Positions 8,848 to 15,921 of a stretch of 15,921 nt of DNA are shown one piece after another (the first letter of the stretch is position 1; each line of letters opens with the position of its first letter). Origin of the DNA: Gryganskiella cystojenkinii (taxonomy: Eukaryota; Mortierellomycota; Mortierellomycetes; Mortierellales; Mortierellaceae); contig JAAAIG010000869.1 of the NCBI GenBank assembly GCA_015852425.1, positions 1 through 15,921 of the forward strand. The letters are read 5' to 3'. The notes under the pieces are model-generated. The model was not told the origin of the DNA. It saw nothing but the letters and a program-made list of their open reading frames with translations, and ran no database searches. The position numbers were made by a program, and so were the translations under genes.

Positions 8848-11800
8848 ATGACGGTAACGAGTCATGCCTGGCTCGATATTATAATCGGGGTCGTGGTCTC
8901 AGTCGTGTCCTCGATCATGAACGCGGCCGGTCTAAACCTATTAAAACTCGACCACGTCCGGAACCGGGCGCTAGTGATGGAACGACAACGACAAGATTGT
9001 AGTCGACCTATGTGGTTGCTGGGATTGACGCTCTATGTCGGGAGTCAGATCGCTGGTAGTACCATCGCCCTGAGTAAGTTGGACTTCAGGAGATGTTGCT
9101 CTATTGAATGACTCGATAGTTGGTTAGTACCTTTTTGTTGATTGGCTTTTTGAAGAAGAGGGGAAGTGGAGGACCAAGCGTGTGCCTGCGGCACAATTGT
9201 TGGCATGGTCTGGGCGCAAGAGCCGTATTTTTGAGCTGGATACTTTAGGGTATTTGATTTTTTTTTTCTTCCCTGCAAAAATGAGCTGGGCGGATGGGAA
9301 TCATGGAATGTACCTACTCCTTTGGAGGAGGGGGGGTTTTTTTTTGATGCAAGGAAATTTGGACTTGACGAGTACTTGTTTCAGTGTGGCGCATTGTATG
9401 CATTGACTTCAAGGGCTTTGCCGAGGGTCTGTTTTGTGTCCCTTCCCTGTTCTCTTTCGTTTTTTTCCGCTCTTGCTTGTGGTCAGGGCAAGCAGCATTG
9501 GCATCAGGAAGAGGGTAAAAAAGCGTAGTAAGATCAACGAGTGAGGAAGGTTCAATATGAGATCCTCACACGAGGCTTTCCTTTTTGCATGTATCCTTTT
9601 TTGAACAGAAAAACCACCTTGATAGTTCAGCGAACCCACCCTCAAGCCTCTCTCTTTCTCTCTCTCTCTCTCTCTATCTCTCTCTATCTCTATCTCTATC
9701 TCTCTCGTATTATGCATTGTGTGGAAAACACCTATAGATTTCCTAAAGACTCAATGGGTCGCACCTCTAGGCTCGATTGCCTTGATCTTCAACTTTATCT
9801 TTGCAAAGATCCTCGTCGGGACCCGGATAACACAACGCGACGTCCTCGGAACCGTGATCGTCATGGTCTCCGTAGTCTGGATCGTCTGTTTCGGAAACAT
9901 GAATTCTGCCGGAGCTGATATTGAGGATTCCTTGACCATCATCGATCTCAAGAACCTCTTTTCTAGAATCGTCTTTATCATCTATTTCTCGATCTTGAAC
10001 CTGGCGATCATTGGTCTGCTCGCGCTGGGGACTTATGCATACTGGGCCATTACGTTGGATGAGTCGAACCTAGACCCGACCACGGAACGACAGATCCGGA
10101 AAAGGATGAAAATGAAGCTAACCGCACTCCTGGGCAAGAACCGGTTCACACGCGCGACTGGGTTGGCCTGTGAAGAGGACGAGGATGAGAGTGATATTGA
10201 AGGAGGAAATGGCGTCGAGGAAAGAATAGGCGCGGCGAGAGATTTGTTGATGAAAAAAGTGGTCGCCATGATCATGGCGACCTGTGGTGGGCTTTTGGCG
10301 GGTGAGACTCTGCTGCTGGCCAAGTCCGGCATCAAACTTATCACCTCCTCGATCCCAGGTGCAGCTGCAGGACATGGTATAGGAGAGGGCGCAGGAGGAG
10401 GAACAATCCCAGCTCCCGGAGGACAAGGCCAAAACCAATTCCAGGACTCGCTTTCGTTCTTTATTCTTTTTCTCTTGGTCCTGACAGCGATTATGCAGGT
10501 TGTTTGTTTGAACATGGCGCTCAAATTGTACGATTCCGTCCTCGTGGTCCCGATCTTTTATGGGTTCTATGCGACGTTTGGGTTGTTCAACTCCATGATC
10601 TACCTGAACCAGGTCTCGGACTATCAAGTCTGGGTCCTGATCTTAATTCTGGTCGGAATCGTGGCTTTGATCTTTGGTGTTCGGCTACTGAGCGCACCAA
10701 AACCCGAAATCGGTGCCGGAGCATCCGCTGTTATGGTAGCAGGAACAGCACCAACTGGCGGTGACGATGGACATGGAGGTCTCTTAGTTGGCGAAGAGCA
10801 TGAAGGCAAAATCCTTGGTGATGCGAAACTCGGTCGTACGGATCATCCCTCGGGTCAGGAACATTATCAACAGCAACCCGGATTCGGCAAAGAAATCGTT
10901 GAAGCTCATGATGCCGATGGTATCCTGGACCTGGCGACCCTGACTCCGACGGAACCGGACTCTATCACACTGTCCTCAACTGCAGCAACACCACGACGAT
11001 TCAGTTTCCTAAACAAGTGGGGCGATCCCTTCAGCCGGAAACGTGATTCATCGTCCACGATGACAACCACCGTCGCATCAGGGACGGGTGCCGAGATCGT
11101 CATCGTCAACAGCATCCACGGTATTACCGCCGACAACGAGGATCTTGAACGGTCCGCATATGGTCAGCAGCGAACAAAACATTCTAGGCAAGGAAGCATA
11201 CAAGCCCCCCATCAGATCATAGCAGCGTTGAAGGGCAACAGCATCAGCGGAGACAAGTACCGAGATGAAGCGGATGAAGGACGAGGACGGAACGCGATCG
11301 ATGGTCGGAAACGTATCCCTCCACCTCGTATTGACACCCTTTCTGGATCCGGTGGTGGTGTGCCTACTTCACCCACGGCGGCGGCGTACGTACGAGGTCG
11401 TTCCGAGACGAGACGCAGACAATCCTCACCAGGAGGTCCTCGGCCAATGTCTCCTTCCGAATTCAGGGCTCAGTACACAAACTCCCCCTTCCCCATCAAA
11501 CCCAAGCATTTGAAGGAGGGTGCTCCAGGTCTTGGATCGCGATCTTCGTCTCCGGGAGCTTGGGGTGATGGCAAGGACGGTCAGAGGTCTCGGTCGACGC
11601 AGAGAGGTCATTCTCCAAGATGGTCTACAGTTAGCGCCAAGATGGATCAGGTGTTTGAGGATTTGAATCCGTTCAAGAATTTCCGACGTAGCTCGGTCGA
11701 TCTAGGTGTCGGACACGGACGACAACCTCGCAGTCGTCAGACGTCTCTCTCGGGATTACCATCCGAGTGGGATGAGGCCGCTTTGAATCGCAAGTTGAAT

Positions 11801-12772
11801 CACTCGACTCTCTTCGGTGAGAACGGATCCAGGCACTCGTCAAGGGCATCGTCACCCTCTGGTAGTCAGTATTCGACCCCCTCGCATTCAAGGCGACAAT
11901 CAACTACTACAGAAATGGTGGGTGGTGGATCAGGAATGATGCTAGACGAGGAAATATCTGGTATCGGACCTTTGGATCCGGCACCACGGTACAGCGATCG
12001 GGACTATTATGGAGCGGGGAACTCTTCGTCGTCTTCACAGCCAGGACAAGAACCGCAGCGATATCAGAACCATTACTTCACGGGAACACCACCGCCGTTG
12101 TCAGCGACACTTCAACATCAATCCTCATTCGGAACATTACCAGAAGCGGTGCACCACTCGCATCACCATCATCATCACAGCGGATCCCATCCCTATCCAA
12201 CCAAGGCCCATGGACGACAGTTATCATTCACGACGAAGAACGATGGTCGAGGCAGTAGCAGTAGTAGCACGGGCGGTATGGCCGCAGCGCTTGCCTCCGT
12301 TGGATTGTCCAAGGGCAGTGGTTCAAGTCCATTCGGTAACACATCAGGGACGTTTGGACCCCCCAGTGGGAATCGGTCATTTAGTGCTGTCGGTTCTTCT
12401 GCCTCGCCAACAACAGATTCACCTGGGTCCTCCTCTGGTCAAAATTTCCTGCCGTTGAGTGTTCAACTTCAACTGCAACAGCTCTCACAACTCCAACATT
12501 ATCCGACCTCACAATTACAACACTCCATGACGACGAGTAGTATCAGCACGATTGGGTCCGTGATGCCACAGAAGACCCGACCTTCGGATGGGATCTCGGT
12601 CTCGTCCGCGTTCTCGACTGAGACCTCACTGGCCCAGTTTGTGACCCAGGGAATGACTCCATCTCAGTCCTTGCAGGCTATGGAGTTAGATATGGATCAG
12701 GTCGAGCGCGAGATGGAGTATGAATATGGAGGTGGTGGTCAAGGCGAGGAACATGACGATGACCTGGATTAG
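8848..12772 (+). CDS. NIPA/DUF803-type magnesium transporter with long cytosolic tail
   Basis: Exons 8848-9073 and 9738-12772 encode 1,086 residues. The first 395 form a NIPA-family transporter with about nine hydrophobic segments: near 9-30, 57-78, 84-102, 110-127, 153-178, 250-278, 312-336, 343-365 and 372-393. The family block TQWVAPLGSIALIFNFIFAK follows the exon junction. Relatives are magnesium or divalent-cation carriers of the plasma or endosomal membrane. A 70-residue charged loop (about 180-249) includes an acidic patch. The remaining 690 residues are Ser/Gly/Gln/His-rich and look disordered. They contain a His run (884-889), a Gln/Leu stretch (about 985-1005), an acidic end (DDDLD), and Arg-x-x-Ser sites at S498, S562, S638, S728, S745, S797 and S905. 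Most NIPA proteins end soon after the last membrane segment. The start is the first ATG after the TATA element. Substrate is inferred from the family. Confidence 0.9.
9074..9737 (+). other. Intron of the transporter gene
   Basis: A consensus GTAAGT donor at 9074 and a CTATAG acceptor ending at 9737 bound a 664-base phase-1 intron. Joining the exons gives ...STIAL-N76-FLKTQWVAPLG..., the expected NIPA-family continuity between membrane segments 2 and 3, whereas both read-through frames lose it. Its 3' part carries a 59-base CT microsatellite. Short open frames inside it resemble no gene. Confidence 0.9.
9648..9706 (+). repeat. CT/TATC microsatellite inside the transporter intron
   Basis: About 59 bases of nearly pure pyrimidine (TC repeats interrupted by TATC units) end 31 bases before the splice acceptor. 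It probably acts as an unusually long polypyrimidine tract. Repeat-length changes between strains would be expected. Confidence 0.85.
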
Positions 12773-13270
12773 AATAGAGAGAAACGACTCCCAAACAAAA
12801 AGGAAGAAATATACCCCCTTCTGCTATCTATGTTTTTTGTTTGAGCGAACCCCCCTGTTAGCATGAGATTTATTTATACTCTGTCTTTAGGTGCTTGGTG
12901 GTTCCCAGACGTGCGAGAAAGCCCCCTTCTACTCTCTATAGGACAGTGGGGGCGAGAGGGAAAACAGAGGCGCTGCGGTAACAAAGTGAAACAACGTGTT
13001 TGGGAGAGAAGGGGTGCTACTGTGCTGTCGCAATCGTCCAACTGTTTCTCTTGACTGTTGTTGCGGCTCCAAAGACTATCTTGTTTTCGATTCCTTTGTA
13101 TGGTTCTCGCTTCCAACACAGACTTGCACACGAAGCAATTGTCGCAAAAAAGAGGCAAGCAAAATTCATCACTCGCAACAGCCTTAAGGGGCGGTGACCC
13201 AACTCATATCACGTGATAAGACGAAGTTCTGAATGAAGAATGAAATTATTTCAATTCTCAAAATCGTGAT
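12773..13270 (+). other. 3' UTR of the transporter and spacer before the tRNA
   Basis: No gene is evident; overlapping short frames on both strands have no family resemblance. There is no canonical AATAAA soon after the transporter stop, so its 3'-end signal is unclear. The last 70 bases carry a GC-box-like AGGGGCGG (about 13187-13194) and an E-box palindrome upstream of the tRNA gene. Confidence 0.55.
13207..13218. promoter_or_regulatory. 12-bp palindrome with E-box core
   Basis: TATCACGTGATA is a perfect palindrome centred on CACGTG, with TCACGTGA as the inner eight bases. That is the preferred site of bHLH factors such as yeast Cbf1. It lies 52 bases upstream of the tRNA gene. Whether it serves the tRNA or a nearby Pol II gene is unknown. 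Confidence 0.45.
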
Positions 13271-13343
13271 GTTCTCGTAGCGTAGTGGTTAGCGCGTCAC
13301 TCTTACTAAGTGAAGATCGCTGGTTCGAACCCGGCCGGGAACA
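13271..13343 (+). tRNA. tRNA-Val, anticodon UAC
   Basis: A complete cloverleaf folds without an intron. The 7-bp acceptor stem (13271-13277 with 13336-13342) has one G:U pair and is followed by discriminator A at 13343. The D stem is GCGT/GCGC, the anticodon stem is TCACT/AGTGA (13297-13301 with 13309-13313), and the loop is CTTACTA with anticodon TAC at 13304-13306. The variable region is 5 bases and the T stem is GCTGG/CCGGC with loop TTCGAAC. Internal Pol III promoters are the A box TAGCGTAGTGG (13278-13288) and B box GGTTCGAACCC (13322-13332). The base after the anticodon is T, where nearly all tRNAs have a purine. The body is otherwise intact, so the gene is probably functional, with some doubt. 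Confidence 0.88.
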
Positions 13344-13349
13344 CGATAC

Positions 13350-13354
13350 TTTTT
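13350..13354 (+). terminator. Pol III T5 terminator
   Basis: Five T residues begin seven bases after the tRNA discriminator base, the normal place and length for Pol III termination. An AT-only hairpin (AATATA/TATATT with a T4 loop, 13361-13376) follows directly. Confidence 0.8.
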
Positions 13355-13588
13355 GAGTCCAATATATTTTTATATTAATACTCAAGGGTCGGCTAACGTT
13401 CGATGCGGGTAGATCGATCTTGGTCGGAGGACGCCACTCAAACGTGCGAGCCTGACATGAGGACCAGTCGGTCGATCGTTTAAAACGCCCGGTCAAGCAA
13501 GATAACCGATCGGCAGAATCACAATTCGGCAGTTGGCAATAAGTCGATCAGACTCAAGGTAACCATGATCGACGGTTAAAAGGAACGG

Positions 13589-14085
13589 CTAGGGTGAACG
13601 GTTAGATCGACGTTTTATTTTTTTGACACACTCTCTTTTCCTGGAATGGAGGGTGTAGTGTGGTGCAGTATGGAAAAGTTGGTTATCACGAGAAGCTTCC
13701 AAGAGACAGGATCGGTACGATTGATGCTCTGAAAAACTCTCGCTGTACTGTACATAGAAAATGTCCGGGGTCCGAACCTTAATTTTGAAAGGCTCAATCG
13801 TGGGGCTGAGAGACAGACAAAGATGCCATGCAGCAGAGATCTCTCGAAGTCGTAAAGCTTCAATTGTATCATCAACACCATAGCTGGCGTCAATTACGCG
13901 TGTAAATCTTTTCCCTTCCCCGTTGCAACCACTCCATTCTTTGCTTTCATAAGCGGCACTCGAGGGCACGAAGCGCAAGGGATTTGATCAATAGCAGTGT
14001 AACAGTTGATCATCCGCAAAGCCCTCGCCTTAACTCTTTCAGAAAGAACTTTTGCGAATTTCTCTCTTTTCTTCATAACAATCAT
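13589..14085 (-). pseudogene. Possible degraded coding fragment
   Basis: Two overlapping minus-strand frames may be remains of one gene. One (13894-14085) reads towards ...LMKAKNGVVATGKGKDLHA and stops. The other (13589-13978) continues past that point with FTRVIDASYGVDDTIEALRL and a further run of non-repetitive, protein-like sequence with mixed residues and few low-complexity stretches. A frameshift near 13900 would join them. An AATAAA on the minus strand (13614-13619) lies near the 3' end. I do not recognise a family. No clear intron boundaries or convincing start were found, so this may also be chance open sequence. Confidence 0.25.
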
Positions 14086-14266
14086 TCCCTTTCATTGCCT
14101 TATGTCCATCAACACCAAGCACCCATCATCCTTTGCTTCCCAAGCTGCTTCTCGACCTCTTTGGACACACATCTGCTCGCCCTTCCAAGATCGTCCTTAA
14201 CGGCGGCATGTTCATTCCTCATCGGTCCGCAAGCAAGGTCAATGTTAGCCCAAAGGATCACATGGC

Positions 14267-14307
14267 TGCCAACTTCAACACAAACAGCCACTGGTGTTGA
14301 AATGGCA
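14267..14307. repeat. Imperfect inverted repeat
   Basis: TGCCA and TTCAACAC (14267-14271, 14274-14281) pair with GTGTTGAA and TGGCA (14294-14301, 14303-14307). This gives 13 paired bases with a small asymmetric internal loop and a 12-base terminal loop. No gene is assigned here. Confidence 0.5.
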
Positions 14308-14420
14308 ACATTGTCATTGTCTGAATAAGCTAAATGCTGTGTGTTGGCCAAGCGTGTTTCTCGTGTCCTTTTTCCATGTCCTTTAATGTGGGTGCATATG
14401 TTTCTGTTAGTTGTTTCGCT

Positions 14421-14426
14421 TTTATT
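14421..14426 (-). terminator. Polyadenylation signal of the secreted-protein gene
   Basis: TTTATT on the plus strand reads AATAAA on the minus strand, about 170 bases past the stop codon of the secreted-protein gene. It is a plausible 3'-end signal for it. Confidence 0.5.
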
Positions 14427-14596
14427 GAGCTACAAAATCGACAAGCAGGTATGTACAAGTGAATGCGACGATTTTAGAGAAAGAAATGAGCAATTAGGAA
14501 GGGTATAATGGGGTAAAAGGCACCCCGGAAGGGAAGGACCAGGTGGGACAGGAGAAAAAGTGCTCTATCTACACTTGTGCGGCATGGAAGTGTTCT

Positions 14597-15034
14597 TTAG
14601 TAGATCCTTCCGTTCAGAGTGGCCAAACACTCAGCCTGAGCTCTAATTCGTGCAGACAAGACATCCTGCTTATCGAAGGCAAGGGGCCAAAGAACGCCAA
14701 TCAGGTAGTCCGCAGTAGGGCATGAAGGAGGAACAGCAATCGCTGTTGTTTGGGCAGGGGTGCAATACGCACCTGTCTTCGCCATGGCACGAGCAATTTG
14801 TTGATCGAGGCTGGCAGAGATACCCAGCAAATCGTTGCAGTGCCTCGAGAAGGCCTCGGGCCAGAGAATACTGTCGAGGAATCCGGAGGTACTGATGTCA
14901 CCATCCTCACCAACGGCGGTAGCTTCGGCCATGGGGGCGTCAACAACGGGCGCAATCTCGCCGGTGGGTGCGGCATTGGCGACGAGACCCAAGGTCATCG
15001 CAAGAGCTGCGGCGATCATAAGCTTAAAGTGCAT
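14597..15034 (-). CDS. Small secreted four-cysteine protein with repeated LWPxAF motif
   Basis: An uninterrupted frame of 145 residues starts at an ATG with an A-rich upstream context (AAAAATGC). Residues 1-21 form a clear signal peptide with a basic K4, a hydrophobic Ala/Leu/Met core and a likely cleavage after NAA near residue 22. An acidic, Ala/Pro-rich linker (23-50) follows. The mature part has four cysteines (66, 91, 105, 136), enough for two disulfides, and two similar blocks: SILWPEAF near 55-62 and GVLWPLAF near 113-120. Each is followed by a helix-like Ala/Gln/Arg-rich segment ending at a Cys. No transmembrane segment, GPI signal or catalytic motif is visible. I do not recognise the family. 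It is likely a secreted cell-wall, surface or effector-type protein, which is inference. Codon use and composition are those of a real gene, unlike the surrounding DNA. Confidence 0.75.
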   Translation of the reverse strand: MHFKLMIAAALAMTLGLVANAAPTGEIAPVVDAPMAEATAVGEDGDISTSGFLDSILWPEAFSRHCNDLLGISASLDQQIARAMAKTGAYCTPAQTTAIAVPPSCPTADYLIGVLWPLAFDKQDVLSARIRAQAECLATLNGRIY

Positions 15035-15921
15035 TTTTGTCTATTTTTTCTAAATTCGTCGGTTTGCACAAGACAAGATAGAGTCAACATCACCGTAGCA
15101 TACCATGCAGCTAGAAGATGTAGTTTAGAACTTGAGGAAACTATTATGGCCAAACCTACTTTGACGGGGAGTAATGGAGGAATCGAAGGTGTGTTTGTAG
15201 TGGTGGCTCGGATAGGTGCTGTTTTGTGAAAGTGTTGGTTGGATAATTGTTGTAGGATCCTCGGACTTCAGCGTCCTTTTATGCAAGTTCAGGTGGCGAA
15301 TACCAAGAGAGGGGCATAGATGACTAAACGAGACAAAAAGACAACGACTAGTCGAGAAACGATAGATTCTAATAGAGGGCAACAAGGAAAGAGAATAGGA
15401 ATAAGAGTACGCTCTCGTATCGCACTGAGTGAAGGTGCATTCTTTGCCTTTATTAAGATCGCCAAGGATATAAAGACGTGTCATGGCTTACAAGATGCAC
15501 CAGCAAGCAGCATTTAGTCGTTCGTGGATGTAGTAGTGCTGCAGCAGGGGGATCCTTGCCAGCAATTTGGAATAATCTGACGTGTCCAATAAGCAGAGGG
15601 AATAAGGTCGAGGTTGGAATGTTGTTTGTTTTTTAGACTAGAAATGAGGGGGGGAACGAGTGCCGTTGTTTTGTGTGGAGTGTCAGACGCGAACGTGGGA
15701 CAAAAGAAAAACAGAGCCATGAGATAGAGAAATAATAGGTTTGGCGATGATGTGTCTTTCGCGTCATCACTGGGTACTTCCAGCTTCGGAAAGGACCCAT
15801 GTCGCCTTCAAAGCGAAAAGCTCACCTATGAAAAGAAGAGTAACAAAAAAAGGGTGAAAATGGGGGTTACTGCCAAAACCAAAAGGTTGGCATTTTTTAA
15901 AAAAAAGTTGGCGCACAATTT
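15035..15921. other. Upstream region of the secreted-protein gene and window end
   Basis: No gene is evident. On the minus strand, CATAAAAGG (15275-15283) about 240 bases before the start codon is a possible TATA-like element for the secreted-protein gene. At 15771-15799 a small stem (TGGGT/ACCCA with an inner TTCC/GGAA) follows a GATGA...TCATC pair (15746-15750 with about 15764-15768). At 15871-15898 another hairpin is followed by T residues. These could belong to a structured non-coding RNA, but the evidence is thin. Confidence 0.4.
15871..15898 (+). terminator. Hairpin followed by a T run
   Basis: TGCCAAAACC pairs with GGTTGGCA around an AAAA loop, leaving a two-base bulge. Six T residues follow at 15893-15898. 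The shape resembles a terminator or the 3' end of a small RNA. In a fungal nuclear genome a T6 run alone can stop Pol III. No upstream A or B box was found, so the role is unproven. Confidence 0.3.

Larger units (their letters stand above)
13344..14596. other. Spacer between the tRNA and the secreted-protein gene
   Basis: The first 270 bases are unusually rich in GATCG-type words and contain no open frame of note. The section from about 13590 to 14350 contains several overlapping minus-strand frames (a possible gene remnant listed separately) and an imperfect hairpin at 14267-14307. From 14427 to 14596 is probably the 3' UTR of the minus-strand secreted-protein gene. Confidence 0.5.

Noticed and set aside
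9541..9918. A 125-codon frame across the end of the transporter intron
   Set aside because: It reads through the CT microsatellite and into the wrong frame of exon 2; no family match.
10033..10627. Two long minus-strand frames of 163 and 169 codons
   Set aside because: They are antisense shadows of the transporter exon, whose frame shows clear membrane segments and family motifs.
13302..13308. Reading the tRNA as tRNA-Lys with anticodon CTT
   Set aside because: Shifting the loop to place CTT at the anticodon destroys the perfect 5-bp anticodon stem; only the TAC placement folds.
13271..13625. A tRNA-derived SINE
   Set aside because: The tRNA is intact, with its own T5 terminator, and I see no target-site duplication; kept only as a testable finding.
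1..15921. CRISPR arrays, insertion sequences, transposons or viral insertions
   Set aside because: No regularly spaced repeats, transposase, reverse transcriptase, integrase or capsid-like reading frames were seen on either strand.

Overview
The window looks like nuclear DNA of an early-diverging filamentous fungus, probably Mucoromycota and plausibly Mortierellaceae. This rests on GT...AG introns, long CT-rich leaders before start codons, TATA and CCAAT elements, a eukaryotic nuclear tRNA gene with its own A and B boxes and a T5 terminator, and the kinase and NIPA families present. The lineage is an inference from style, not from a marker gene.

Layout. Positions 1 to about 6150 hold no gene I can support: low-complexity DNA with poly(A) and poly(T) runs, a cluster of small hairpins near 1850-1964, and from about 3860 a promoter-like block (two CCAAT boxes, then TATAAA) followed by strongly pyrimidine-rich DNA. 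At 6150-7451 (+) lies a two-exon gene for a PAS-kinase-like Ser/Thr kinase that has no PAS domain. At 8848-12772 (+) lies a two-exon gene for a NIPA/DUF803-type magnesium transporter with nine predicted membrane segments and a disordered C-terminal tail of about 690 residues. A tRNA-Val(UAC) gene sits at 13271-13343. At 14597-15034 (-) is a small intronless gene for a predicted secreted four-cysteine protein with a duplicated LWPxAF motif. The rest is untranslated or intergenic DNA, with one possible degraded coding fragment on the minus strand (13589-14085).

How they may work together. The kinase and transporter are separate head-to-tail transcription units, each with its own CT-rich leader. 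The transporter tail carries at least seven basophilic Arg-x-x-Ser sites. Three of them read His-x-Arg-x-x-Ser, the preference reported for PAS kinases, so the neighbouring kinase is a reasonable candidate regulator. That link is an inference only.

I did not find a mobile element, a CRISPR array or an evident new multi-gene system. The most interesting points are the HxRxxS-bearing transporter tail beside a PAS-less PAS kinase, the secreted protein with its internal repeat, the unusual U37 in the tRNA anticodon loop, and the large structured gene-free upstream region.
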